Assembly (NCBI RefSeq): GCF_025567405.1 | Contig: NZ_JAOQKJ010000004.1 | Span: 62,001 to 126,000, forward strand | Direction of reading: 5' to 3' | Origin: Suilimivivens aceti | Lineage (GTDB): Bacteria; Bacillota; Clostridia; Lachnospirales; Lachnospiraceae | Length of the DNA stretch: 64,000 bases | Shown here: positions 50,749-59,613 of the stretch, one piece after another | Position numbering within the stretch: the stretch's first letter is position 1 | Layout of the letters: every line of letters starts with the position of its first letter | Translations under genes and position numbers: made by a program | Notes under the pieces: model-generated | What the model was told of the DNA's origin: nothing | Seen by the model: the letters and a program-made list of their open reading frames with translations, nothing else | The model's database searches: none

Positions 50749-53582
50749 CTTGGAACCTCCACCATAATATAGGCTTCCACGATATCAAGCTCCTGCATCT
50801 GATCAAAGCCCTCGAACACGAGACCACATTCGAATCCTGCCTTGACCTCCTTCACATCATCCTTGAATCTCTTCAGGGACTTCAGCTCGCCTTCATAGAT
50901 CTGTTCCCCTTCTCTGGTGATACGAACCTTACAGTCTCTTCTGAACTCACCGTCAAGAACATAGGATCCTGCAATATTTCCAACTGCTGATGCCTTGAAG
51001 ATCTGTCTTACTTCCGCATGACCGATCACCTTCTCCTCGTAAACAGGATCCAGCATACCCTTCATGGCAGCTTCGATATCTTCGATTGCCTGATAGATTA
51101 CTCTGTAAAGTCTGATATCTACGCCTTCTCTTTCCGCAATGGTCTTCGCCATGGCATCCGGACGTACATTAAATCCGATGATGATCGCTGAGGATGCACT
51201 TGCCAGGGAAACATCGGATTCATTGATGGCACCAACGCCGCCATGGATGCACTTTACAACAACCTCTTCATTGGAAAGCTTCATCAGACTCTGCTTTACT
51301 GCTTCTACACTACCCTGGACATCTGCCTTCACGATAATGTTCAGCTCCTTCAGATTGCCTGCCTGGATCTGGCTGAACAGATCATCCAGGGACATCTTGG
51401 CCTTCGTTTCTTCCAGCTTCTTCACCTTGTTCTGTGCAAGGTACGTCTCTGCATAGGACTTCGCTACCTTATCACTCTCATGTGCGATAAATACTTCACC
51501 TGCACTTGGTACATCAGAAAGACCCAGGATCTCAACTGGTGTGGAAGGCAGTGCTTCCTTCACTCTTCTGCCCTTATCATCTACCATGGCTCTTACCTTG
51601 CCATGAGTCGCTCCTGCAGAAATAAAGTCTCCTACATGAAGGGTACCCTTCTGTACCAGAACTGTTGCCACAGGTCCGCGTCCCTTGTCAAGCTCTGCTT
51701 CGATCACAAGACCTCTTGCACGTCTGTGAGGATTTGCCTTCAGCTCCATGATCTCTGCTGTCAGAAGGATTGTTTCAAGCAGGGTATCAATTCCCTCCCC
51801 GGACTTGGCTGAAACGGGCACAAACTCTGTGCTTCCGCCCCAGTCTACAGGGATCAGCTCATATTCTGTCATTTCCTGCTTTACTTTATCAATATTGGCA
51901 CCAGGCTTATCGATCTTGTTGACTGCAACAATGATCTCAATACCGGCTGCCTTGGCATGGTTGATCGCCTCTACCGTCTGAGGCATAACACCGTCATCTG
52001 CTGCTACTACCAGAATAGCGATATCCGTGGAGTTTGCACCTCTCATACGCATTGCTGTAAAGGCCTCATGTCCCGGTGTATCCAGGAAGGTAATGCTCTG
52101 ACCCTTTACATTTACAGTATACGCACCGATGTGCTGTGTAATACCACCTGCTTCCTTATCTGTTACATTGGTCTTACGGATGGCATCAAGAAGTGATGTC
52201 TTACCATGGTCAACGTGACCCATAACGCAGATAACCGGAGGTCTTCTCTCCAGATCCTCTTCCTTCTCCTCATCCTCCTTCAGAAGCTCCTCGATCACAT
52301 CTACCTTGACCTCCTGCTCACAGATAATATCATAATCAATGGCAATGTTCTCAGCTTCCTCGTAGGAGATCTCTGTATTAACAGTCACGATCTGTCCCTG
52401 CAGGAACAGCTTCTTGATGATCGCAGAAGGCTGCAGCTTCATCTTATCCGCCAGATCCTTAATCGTAAGGGATTCCGGCAGAGTGATCACCTTGATCTGC
52501 TCCTCCGGCTCTTCCTGCTTTTTCTCAGGCTTGATAAATCTGCCGGCTTTGTTCTTATTCTTCAGTGCAGTTTCGTCCTCTTCGTACATGAAGTCCTTCT
52601 TGGACTTCTTGTCACGCTCCTGGCTGTTCCTACGCTTTTCTTCATCTCTATGCTTCTCGGCATCCTTAATCGGGGTATCTGCCATGAAACCTTTACCCTG
52701 TCTTTCAGGCTTTTTAAATCGATTGTCCTGCCCGCCATTGCTTCTTTCAGGACGTCCGTTACTTCCCGAAGGTCTGCTGCCATTTGAAGGAGCGCCATCC
52801 CTGCGGAAATCGTTCCTGCCGCCCGCATTATTCGGGCGATTGCCTGAAAAGCTTCCTCTGCCGTCATTTCTCTGCGGTCTCTGCTCCTGTGATCTTTCAT
52901 TTCTCTGATATCTTTCCTCTCTGCCCTGTTGTCTGGCAGGTGCCTGTTCCCTTGACTGCTGATTCTGATTCGGTGTCTGTCTCTGACCCTGATTCTGGGA
53001 AGGGGCAGGTCTTCTCTGCGCGCTCTCTGCTGCAGCAGCCTCAGCTTCTCTTCTTGCCTGATTTCTGGCTGCATTTCTCTCTTCTTCCATTCTCCTTGCA
53101 TTCTGCTTGAAGTCCGGTTTCATGGTATCGGGCATGGAAGGTGCAGTCAGAGGCTTGATGATCCTGTGATGGGTTTCCTGCGCAGGTCTGTTCTGGCGGT
53201 TTCCGCCATTGTTTCCCTGTCTGCCATTGCCGCCCTGCCCCGGTCTGTTATTACCCGGTCTCTGAGAGGAAAAATTATTACTGCCATTATTGTTGCTGAC
53301 AATAATGATCTTCTTTTTCTTCTTCGGAGCTTCCTCTGTGCCCTGATCCCTTGCCGGTGCTGTCTGTGCCTTTGCATTTTCTTCCTTCACGGGAGCTGCT
53401 TTCTTTTCTTCTGTTTTTCCTGTATCTGCCCCAAAGCTCTTTCTCACGAGTGCCACGGTATCCTCCTCCAGTGTACTCTGAGGTGCTTTGGCTTCTATTC
53501 CCTGCTCCTGCAGAAATGCAAGGATCTCCTTGCTCTGCTTCTGCAGTTCTTTTGCTAATTCATGCACTTTCATTTTGGCCAT
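50745..53582 (-). CDS. infB: Translation initiation factor IF-2
   Basis: 945 residues. Short N-terminal IF2N (VHELAKELQKQSKEILAFL), a very long low-complexity Asn/Gln/Arg/Pro/Gly linker (about 85-330), a second IF2N, then the G domain with GHVDHGKTSL (about 450), DTPGHEAF, NKIDKP, and the C-terminal C1/C2 domains. The long linker is common in this family. GGAGG precedes ATG 53582. Confidence 0.98.
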   Translation of the reverse strand: MAKMKVHELAKELQKQSKEILAFLQEQGIEAKAPQSTLEEDTVALVRKSFGADTGKTEEKKAAPVKEENAKAQTAPARDQGTEEAPKKKKKIIIVSNNNGSNNFSSQRPGNNRPGQGGNGRQGNNGGNRQNRPAQETHHRIIKPLTAPSMPDTMKPDFKQNARRMEEERNAARNQARREAEAAAAESAQRRPAPSQNQGQRQTPNQNQQSREQAPARQQGREERYQRNERSQEQRPQRNDGRGSFSGNRPNNAGGRNDFRRDGAPSNGSRPSGSNGRPERSNGGQDNRFKKPERQGKGFMADTPIKDAEKHRDEEKRRNSQERDKKSKKDFMYEEDETALKNKNKAGRFIKPEKKQEEPEEQIKVITLPESLTIKDLADKMKLQPSAIIKKLFLQGQIVTVNTEISYEEAENIAIDYDIICEQEVKVDVIEELLKEDEEKEEDLERRPPVICVMGHVDHGKTSLLDAIRKTNVTDKEAGGITQHIGAYTVNVKGQSITFLDTPGHEAFTAMRMRGANSTDIAILVVAADDGVMPQTVEAINHAKAAGIEIIVAVNKIDKPGANIDKVKQEMTEYELIPVDWGGSTEFVPVSAKSGEGIDTLLETILLTAEIMELKANPHRRARGLVIEAELDKGRGPVATVLVQKGTLHVGDFISAGATHGKVRAMVDDKGRRVKEALPSTPVEILGLSDVPSAGEVFIAHESDKVAKSYAETYLAQNKVKKLEETKAKMSLDDLFSQIQAGNLKELNIIVKADVQGSVEAVKQSLMKLSNEEVVVKCIHGGVGAINESDVSLASASSAIIIGFNVRPDAMAKTIAEREGVDIRLYRVIYQAIEDIEAAMKGMLDPVYEEKVIGHAEVRQIFKASAVGNIAGSYVLDGEFRRDCKVRITREGEQIYEGELKSLKRFKDDVKEVKAGFECGLVFEGFDQMQELDIVEAYIMVEVPR

Positions 53583-53600
53583 TCTACTACCTCCGTCTCA

Positions 53601-53912
53601 TTACCTTTCTTCCAAATGTCCGATTATGTTTGCTGCCATTCCGGCATCTGTTACTGCAAGAGATGCCCTCATTTCCCTGCCTATTGCCTTTCCGAGCTCT
53701 TCCTTTGTGGCATAGAAGAAAACCGGTATCTTCCGGTAATTACACATATCACGGAAATGCTTCTTCGTATTCTCCGAGGCATCCTCTGATACGATCACGA
53801 CCTTCGCCGTTCCTTCCTTTATCGCTTTTTCTGCCAAAAATTCTCCACTGACCAGATTTCTTCCCTTTGCGGAAAGTGACAGCAGGGATAAGATCCTATC
53901 CATTCTCTTCAT
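53601..53912 (-). CDS. YlxQ-like L7Ae/L30e RNA-binding protein
   Basis: 103 residues of the L7Ae/L30e fold: LSAKGRNLVSGEFLAEKAI, VVIVSEDASENTKKH, AVTDAGMAANI. It sits between ylxR and infB as ylxQ in Bacillus. Start is uncertain: ATG 53912 has AAGGAG 4 nt upstream; ATG 53903 is possible. Both overlap the end of ylxR. Confidence 0.9.
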   Translation of the reverse strand: MKRMDRILSLLSLSAKGRNLVSGEFLAEKAIKEGTAKVVIVSEDASENTKKHFRDMCNYRKIPVFFYATKEELGKAIGREMRASLAVTDAGMAANIIGHLEER

Positions 53913-54165
53913 CAAACTCCTTTTCCAGGCTGTCATAAACTTCATTTGGAATACTCATTTTAAAGGAGCGTTCCAGTCCTTTATTTTTTCTGGCTTTCTG
54001 AAGGCATTCCTTCGATATGCAAAGATATGCGCCTCTGCCATTTTTCTTGCCTGTTTTGTCAAGCACGGTTTCTCCCTCCGGTGTACGAAGAACCCGCATC
54101 ATTTCCTTCTTGTTCTTCATCTCACCACAGCCAACACACTGTCTTACCGGAATTTTTTTCGCCAT
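53896..54165 (-). CDS. YlxR family RNA-binding protein (RnpM-like)
   Basis: 89 residues; RQCVGCGEMKNKKEMMRV and GRGAYLC are the family hallmarks. The YlxR/DUF448 family has been described as an RNase P modulator. GGAAGGAG precedes the ATG at 54165, and the gene follows nusA by 14 nt. Confidence 0.94.
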   Translation of the reverse strand: MAKKIPVRQCVGCGEMKNKKEMMRVLRTPEGETVLDKTGKKNGRGAYLCISKECLQKARKNKGLERSFKMSIPNEVYDSLEKEFDEENG

Positions 54166-54179
54166 GCAAATACTCCTTC

Positions 54180-55319
54180 CTATTCCTGTGTGCTGTCAGA
54201 CTCCTCTGCATATCCCTCTTCATATTCTTCATCGTCATATTCATCATATTCGTCCATATAATCTTCATAACGGAAGCCGGGAGCATCCTTTGCCTGGGTC
54301 TCACTCTTAATATCTATCTTATAGCCTGTCAGTCTTGCTGCCAGCCTTGCATTCTGTCCTTCCTTACCAATTGCAAGGGAAAGCTGATAATCCGGAACAA
54401 CTACCTTGGCTGTCTTCTCATCAGGATCTGCAAATACTGCCACGATCTTAGCCGGTGAAAGTGCATTCTGAATCAGATTACCAGGATTCTCATCCCAGTT
54501 GATGATATCGATCTTTTCTCCACGCAGCTCATCTACAATGGAATTTACTCTTGCACCGTTGATACCTACGCAGGCACCTACCGCATCTACATTGGGATTA
54601 TTGGAACGTACTGCCATCTTAGTCCTGCTTCCTGCTTCCCTGGCAATGCTCATGATCTCTACAGTTCCGTCCTTGATCTCAGTTACCTCTGCCTCAAATA
54701 GTCTCTTTACCAGCTCAGGATGGGTACGGCTCACCAGGATCCTCGGTCCCTTAGGTGTATTCTTTACTTCAAGGATGTAAACCTTGATTCTCTCGGTAGG
54801 CTTGAATACCTCGCCCTTTACCTGCTCACTCTCATTCAGGATACCGTCTGCCTTACCAAGATTGATACTGATATTTCTTCCTACATAACGCTGTACAATA
54901 CCGGTAACAACATCCTTTTCCTTCTCATAATACTGATTATAGATCACGCTTCTTTCTTCCTCGCGGATCTTCTGCAGGATCACATTCTTTGCATTCTGGG
55001 TAGCAATACGTCCAAACTCCTTGGACTTGATCTCTACGTGGATCATATCACCGATCTTGGCATCTGCCTTGATCTTCTGTGCATCCTCAAGAGAGATCTG
55101 CAGACAGTCATCTTCTACCTCTTCCACTACTTCCTTTTCTGCATAACAGAGGAAATCACAGGTATCTCTGTCAATCTCTACCTTGATATTATCTGCCTTT
55201 CCGAAATGGTTCTTGCAGGCTGTCAGAAGTGAATTCTCGATTGCCTCAAACAGTGTCTCCTTGCTGATCTCCTTTTCTTTTTCCAGAATGTCCAGTGCTT
55301 CCATTAATTCCTTGTTCAT
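54180..55319 (-). CDS. nusA: Transcription termination/antitermination protein NusA
   Basis: 379 residues: N-terminal RNA-polymerase-binding domain (MNKELMEALDILEKEKEISK), S1 (about 135-200), two KH domains (GACVGINGARVNSIVDEL; LAIGKEGQNARLAARLTG), and a strongly acidic tail rich in Asp, Glu and Tyr instead of the proteobacterial AR repeats. AAAGGA precedes ATG 55319. Confidence 0.98.
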   Translation of the reverse strand: MNKELMEALDILEKEKEISKETLFEAIENSLLTACKNHFGKADNIKVEIDRDTCDFLCYAEKEVVEEVEDDCLQISLEDAQKIKADAKIGDMIHVEIKSKEFGRIATQNAKNVILQKIREEERSVIYNQYYEKEKDVVTGIVQRYVGRNISINLGKADGILNESEQVKGEVFKPTERIKVYILEVKNTPKGPRILVSRTHPELVKRLFEAEVTEIKDGTVEIMSIAREAGSRTKMAVRSNNPNVDAVGACVGINGARVNSIVDELRGEKIDIINWDENPGNLIQNALSPAKIVAVFADPDEKTAKVVVPDYQLSLAIGKEGQNARLAARLTGYKIDIKSETQAKDAPGFRYEDYMDEYDEYDDEEYEEGYAEESDSTQE

Positions 55320-55337
55320 TTTCTTATCCTTTCCTCG

Positions 55338-55802
55338 CTAAAAATCAAATGCCAGTTTTATTACGGCAATATCTTTTCTGTCAAACTGCAGTTCCTCTTC
55401 CTCATTCTGTATTGTCACTGTACTGCCATCGAAGCCCTTCAGGATCCCTTCAAACTCACGGCTTCCGTTTACCGGCTTATAGGTCTTAAGCTCTACCTTA
55501 TCTCCCAGGCTTCTCTGAAGATGTTTATCCTTCTTCAGTACCCTTCCAAGTCCGGGACTGCTTACCTCCAGGATATAGGCATCCTCTACGAAATCCTCTC
55601 TGTCAAGGGCATCGGACAGCTCCCGGCTCACAGCCTCACAGTCATTGATACTGACGCCGCCCTCCCTGTCAATATATGCTCGAAGATACCATTCACTTCC
55701 TTCCTTCACATACTCCACATCATAGATCTCCACATGATTCTTTTCTGCGATGGGAAGAAGAAGCGCTTCTGTCTTTGATTCATAATTTTCCTTCTTGGAC
55801 AT
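55338..55802 (-). CDS. rimP: Ribosome maturation factor RimP
   Basis: 154 residues: NHVEIYDVEYVKEGSEWYLR, GGVSINDCEAVSRELSDALD, YILEVSSPGLGRVLKK. Binds 30S precursors. First gene of the rimP-nusA-infB-ribF operon; CAGGAGAGGAAGAG precedes the ATG at 55802. Confidence 0.96.
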   Translation of the reverse strand: MSKKENYESKTEALLLPIAEKNHVEIYDVEYVKEGSEWYLRAYIDREGGVSINDCEAVSRELSDALDREDFVEDAYILEVSSPGLGRVLKKDKHLQRSLGDKVELKTYKPVNGSREFEGILKGFDGSTVTIQNEEEELQFDRKDIAVIKLAFDF

Positions 55803-55840
55803 CTCTCTTCCTCTCCTGTATTTTCATTACACACGGCAGT

Positions 55841-55868
55841 AAAAAAGTGGACTCTCGCAAGTCCACTT
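55841..55868 (-). terminator. Hairpin plus T tract in the rimP-nusA leader (terminator or attenuator)
   Basis: Minus strand: perfect 9-bp stem AAGTGGACT / AGTCCACTT (6-nt loop) running into six T, between the rimP promoter and rimP. Read from the CPBP gene it is a terminator; read from the promoter at 55897-55925 it lies inside the leader, about 30 nt after the start. Confidence 0.8.
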
Positions 55869-55896
55869 AAAACTGTAATCATTTAACAACATCTGC

Positions 55897-55925
55897 ATTG
55901 TAGCACTCCTGTCTACAAATTGCAA
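55897..55925 (-). promoter_or_regulatory. Sigma-A promoter of the rimP-nusA operon
   Basis: Minus strand: TTGCAA (55925-55920), 17-nt spacer, TACAAT (55902-55897). The spacer and -10 contain the inverted repeat TTGTAG-N9-CTACAA. Confidence 0.75.
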
Positions 55926-55930
55926 GGGTT

Positions 55931-56884
55931 TTACAAATCTTTTACCTGTTCCTTTGTTGATTTTGCGGCTTTTTCCTCCTGATCCAGCTGATACAGAAGT
56001 ACCCCGGCCATGATCAGGATAAACAGACCTCCAATGAAGCCAAGCGGCATAGGTCCAAGGAATACATTGTAAGGATGTGCTAAAGAAGTAAAGTATACTC
56101 CTATCATGGAAAAACCATTGATCATTCCATGTCCAAGAATGGAAGGAATACAACTTCCCGTCTTGATCTCTGTGTAGGAAAAGATCGTACCCACTGCCAT
56201 GCAGAATACGCACATTGCGAGGATTCCGGTCACCGGATATCCTGCATAACCGATTCCATAATTATAGCCGGTCAGAGCAATCAGTGGTGCATGCCAAAGT
56301 CCCCAGATCGCACCATCCAGAAGTACCGCTGGTACCACCGGCATACATTTCAAAAGCTTCGGAAGCAGATAGCCCCGCCAGCCCCACTCTTCACCAAAGC
56401 AGTTCACAAGATTGACAAGCGGTGACAATACCACTCCGATCAGAAGCTGAAAGAACATGTACTGCCAGAGCTGTCCTGTCGTATAGGTATTTCCATCCTG
56501 TGCAGTAAGCAATGCCCCGATATAACCAAGGTTACTGTCAAACTGTTCCCGGAAGATCAGGAAATACAGGATAGCACCAAGAAGGATCATTCCGGCAAGT
56601 CCCGGCCAGACCAGCATATAATATTTCTGGTTGCCCTTCCACTTAAATGCCAGATGCAGCTCCTTAATGGCAAAGCCTTCCTTCGTCAGCAGCCTTGTCA
56701 GCGCCACACTGACCGCCGGCACAAACATCACCGCTGCGATCAGGCTCTGTGCCATCATGGCTCTGCTTGCATCCCCGCTTCCCGCCATAGGTGCTATAAA
56801 AACAATCTCTATTACATAAGTGATCAGGAATGTAATTGCAAGAAACAGAAAAATCCGTTTTTCATCCAGCTTATCTCTTTCCAT
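55931..56884 (-). CDS. CPBP family intramembrane protease
   Basis: 317 residues, about eight transmembrane segments. CPBP (Abi) motifs: EEWGWRGYLLP with the two Glu and the Arg, GAIWGLWHAPL with His, and a later HGMIN. These intramembrane metalloproteases process prenylated or peptide substrates in some bacteria; target unknown. It follows the UDP-glucose dehydrogenase gene by 11 nt on the same strand. Confidence 0.92.
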   Translation of the reverse strand: MERDKLDEKRIFLFLAITFLITYVIEIVFIAPMAGSGDASRAMMAQSLIAAVMFVPAVSVALTRLLTKEGFAIKELHLAFKWKGNQKYYMLVWPGLAGMILLGAILYFLIFREQFDSNLGYIGALLTAQDGNTYTTGQLWQYMFFQLLIGVVLSPLVNLVNCFGEEWGWRGYLLPKLLKCMPVVPAVLLDGAIWGLWHAPLIALTGYNYGIGYAGYPVTGILAMCVFCMAVGTIFSYTEIKTGSCIPSILGHGMINGFSMIGVYFTSLAHPYNVFLGPMPLGFIGGLFILIMAGVLLYQLDQEEKAAKSTKEQVKDL

Positions 56885-56895
56885 ATGCCTGCCCT

Positions 56896-58206
56896 CTATC
56901 GTCCGATACTGTAATACTCAACACCTGCTGCCTTCATAGCCTCCGGTGCATAAAGATTACGTCCATCATATACCAGTGGTGTATGCATCATTTTCTTATA
57001 ATCTGCCGGTGTCAGCTCCTTCATTTCCTTCCACTCGGTAAACACAAAGCAGATATTGGCTCCTTCCAGTGCTTCCTCCGGGGAGGACACATAATTCATG
57101 GTTCCCTTATCCAGCTTTCCTTCCGGGAAAAGAGTCTTTGCCCTTGCCTCCCCCTTGGGATCATACGCATAGATGTCAGCACCGTTCTGTAACAGCAGTC
57201 TGATATTGTCAATGGAAGGTGCTTCTCTTAAATCGTCTGTTCCGGCCTTAAAGGTAAGTCCAAGGACTGCTGCCTTAAGTCCGCTGAAGGAGATCATTCT
57301 GTCCTTTGCCTTTTCAAACAGTCTGGTCTTCTGGTCACTGTTCACTGCCACGCAGGCTTCCACCGTCCGAAGCTGGTAGCCATGCTCTCTTGCCAGGAAT
57401 TTCAGTGCCTTGGTATCCTTGGGGAAGCAGCTTCCGCCATAGCCGATACCGGCATTCAGGAAACGGGAACCGATCCTTTCATCATAACGCATGCCTTCTG
57501 CCACATCCTTGATATCTGCACCAACCAGCTCACAGAGATTGGCAATATCATTCATATAGGAAATCTTAAGTGCCAGAAAATCATTGCAGGCATACTTGAT
57601 CATCTCTGCTGATCTTCTCTTGACAGATACAATGGGAAGTCCGAACGGCTCATAGATCTTCTTCAGCAGCTCTTCTGCCTTTTTGCTCTCTGTACCGATG
57701 ATGATCCTTGCTGCATGAAGAGTATCATGGACTGCAGTTCCCTGTGCCAGGAACTCCGGATTGGAAGCAACCTCCACTTCCACATTATGGACAAGGAAAT
57801 CCTTGATAAACTGCTCTACCTTGTCATTGGTTCCTACAGGTACTGTGGACTTCACAACAACAAGACAGTCCTTCTCCACAGATTCTGCAATCTGCCTGGA
57901 TACAGTGGCAATGTAGCTTAAATTGGCACTGCCATCCGGCATTTCCGGCGTGCCGACACCGATAAAAATAACATCTGCATCCTTATAAGCTGCTACATGA
58001 TCAGTGGTAAAGTGCAGCGTTCCTCTTGCATTGTTTTTCTGCATCAGTTCTTCCAGTCCGTCCTCATAAATAGGCGAAATCCCCTGACGCATCATTTCTA
58101 TTTTCTTCTCATCTACATCTACGCAGGTAACATCATAACCTTTCTCTGCAAAGCATACACCTGCTACCAGTCCTACATATCCGGTTCCTGCTACTGCTAT
58201 CTTCAT
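56896..58206 (-). CDS. UDP-glucose 6-dehydrogenase
   Basis: 436 residues. NAD-binding GTGYVGLVAGVCFAEKGYDV, catalytic Cys in GGSCFPKDTKALK, and the C-terminal UDP-binding domain (GLTFKAGTDDLREAPS). It oxidises UDP-glucose to UDP-glucuronate for surface polysaccharides. GDP-mannose dehydrogenase is a close relative, but the motifs fit UDP-glucose better. ATG 58206 has AAAGG 10 nt upstream. No glycosyltransferases are adjacent. Confidence 0.92.
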   Translation of the reverse strand: MKIAVAGTGYVGLVAGVCFAEKGYDVTCVDVDEKKIEMMRQGISPIYEDGLEELMQKNNARGTLHFTTDHVAAYKDADVIFIGVGTPEMPDGSANLSYIATVSRQIAESVEKDCLVVVKSTVPVGTNDKVEQFIKDFLVHNVEVEVASNPEFLAQGTAVHDTLHAARIIIGTESKKAEELLKKIYEPFGLPIVSVKRRSAEMIKYACNDFLALKISYMNDIANLCELVGADIKDVAEGMRYDERIGSRFLNAGIGYGGSCFPKDTKALKFLAREHGYQLRTVEACVAVNSDQKTRLFEKAKDRMISFSGLKAAVLGLTFKAGTDDLREAPSIDNIRLLLQNGADIYAYDPKGEARAKTLFPEGKLDKGTMNYVSSPEEALEGANICFVFTEWKEMKELTPADYKKMMHTPLVYDGRNLYAPEAMKAAGVEYYSIGR

Positions 58207-58262
58207 TTTATTCTTACCTTTCTTATCCCTGCCTTCGCAGTGGTATTCTATCTTTTCTTTTT

Positions 58263-58291
58263 ATATTACCTCAAACTGTACTGTCTTGCAA
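58263..58291 (-). promoter_or_regulatory. Candidate promoter for UDP-glucose dehydrogenase
   Basis: Minus strand: TTGCAA (58291-58286), 17-nt spacer, TAATAT (58268-58263), in the 92-nt gap after the guanylyltransferase gene. Confidence 0.5.
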
Positions 58292-58298
58292 ATTCTTC

Positions 58299-59612
58299 TC
58301 AGGGCATCGGATACTTGATCTTGTCCTGTACGGTAATATCCCTTCCAAGCTGTGACTCAATGACCTTAAGCTCTGTATCTGCAATAATGGTATGCCTGCA
58401 GCCTGCCGGCATATAAAGCACATCACCCGGTTTTACCGTCTGCTCCCTGCCATCCAGGATCGCCTTTCCGTTTCCTGCGATCACATTCCAGATCTCATTT
58501 CTGTGCTCATGGCTGTGATAGTTCATCTTATGCCCAGGATTCAGTATGACCTTGATCGTCATACTTTCTTCTTCTACATCCAGTACCCGGAAGCTTCCCC
58601 AGGACTTTTCTGCAAACATGATCTGCTGACTGATCTTATCCACAAATGGTTTGATATAACTGGACTGTTCCTTATCTGAAACAAGGATTCCCTCCGCACT
58701 GGCAGACACGACCATATTTTTCAGTCCCATACAGAGTACCGGCACATCCAGTTCATTCACGACATGGACATTCTCACAGCTTTCATTCAGCATGACCTCT
58801 CCGATACTTGGCTCTTCCATAGCCTCTGTCAGGGTGTTCCAGGTTCCCATATCCTTCCACTGACCGCCAAAACGCAGCACCTGGATATCCGGTTCCTTTT
58901 CCACCACAGCATAATCAAAGCTGATCTTATTCAGATCCTTATAACCGTCAAACAGCTTCTGATAATCAGAAAAACCGATCAGTTCTTCCGTTTTCTTAAG
59001 CACATAGGAAAGTCTGTAAGCGAATACGCCTCCATTCCAAAGTGCCCCCTGGCTTAGGTATTCTTTTGCCTTCTGCAGATCCGGCTTTTCCTTAAAGGCA
59101 ACTACAGGACTGACCTCTTCCTTATCCCCCGGGATGATATATCCATATTTTTCACTTGGGTAAGTGGGTTCTATTCCCATCAGTACCAGATTCGAGCTTC
59201 CTTCCTTTGCCATATCGGAAAGACGCTTTACTGCTGCAAAATAATCTTCATTCACATAAGGGTCTACCGGACATACTACTACAGAATCATCCCTGGATAC
59301 ACCAAGCACATCATGCAGATATGCCGTTGCCAGGGCAATGGCCGGAAAGGTATCTCTTCTCGTAGGCTCCACACAGACGTTGACATTTTCCGAAAGCTGA
59401 TTATGAATCGCTGATACCTGTGTCTTTGAGGTAGCGATCGTTACTGTAGCTGTCTCATCCATAGCCCTGATCTGCCGGTATACCCGCTGAACCATGGATT
59501 CATAGTCTCCATTTTCTGTCTTAAAGATCTTAATAAACTGTTTGGATCTGATATCATTGGACAGGGGCCACAGACGCTTTCCACTGCCTCCTGACAATAA
59601 AATAATATTCAA
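58299..59612 (-). CDS. Mannose-1-phosphate guanylyltransferase with cupin domain (ManC-like)
   Basis: 437 residues. Nucleotidyltransferase start NIILLSGGSGKRLWPLS, with PVDPYVNED and VVAFKEKP, and a C-terminal cupin (about 345-430: NPGHKMNYHSHEHRNEIWNV, GDVLYMPAGCRHTI) as in type II bifunctional mannose-6-phosphate isomerase/GDP-mannose pyrophosphorylases. Start is TTG at 59612 with GGGGGA 9 nt upstream, one base after the HD-hydrolase stop. Confidence 0.93.
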   Translation of the reverse strand: MNIILLSGGSGKRLWPLSNDIRSKQFIKIFKTENGDYESMVQRVYRQIRAMDETATVTIATSKTQVSAIHNQLSENVNVCVEPTRRDTFPAIALATAYLHDVLGVSRDDSVVVCPVDPYVNEDYFAAVKRLSDMAKEGSSNLVLMGIEPTYPSEKYGYIIPGDKEEVSPVVAFKEKPDLQKAKEYLSQGALWNGGVFAYRLSYVLKKTEELIGFSDYQKLFDGYKDLNKISFDYAVVEKEPDIQVLRFGGQWKDMGTWNTLTEAMEEPSIGEVMLNESCENVHVVNELDVPVLCMGLKNMVVSASAEGILVSDKEQSSYIKPFVDKISQQIMFAEKSWGSFRVLDVEEESMTIKVILNPGHKMNYHSHEHRNEIWNVIAGNGKAILDGREQTVKPGDVLYMPAGCRHTIIADTELKVIESQLGRDITVQDKIKYPMP

Positions 59613-59613
59613 T

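Noticed and set aside
52600..53330. Repeats suggesting a CRISPR array or satellite
   Set aside because: They are the low-complexity Asn/Gln/Arg/Gly linker of IF-2; spacing and sequence are irregular.
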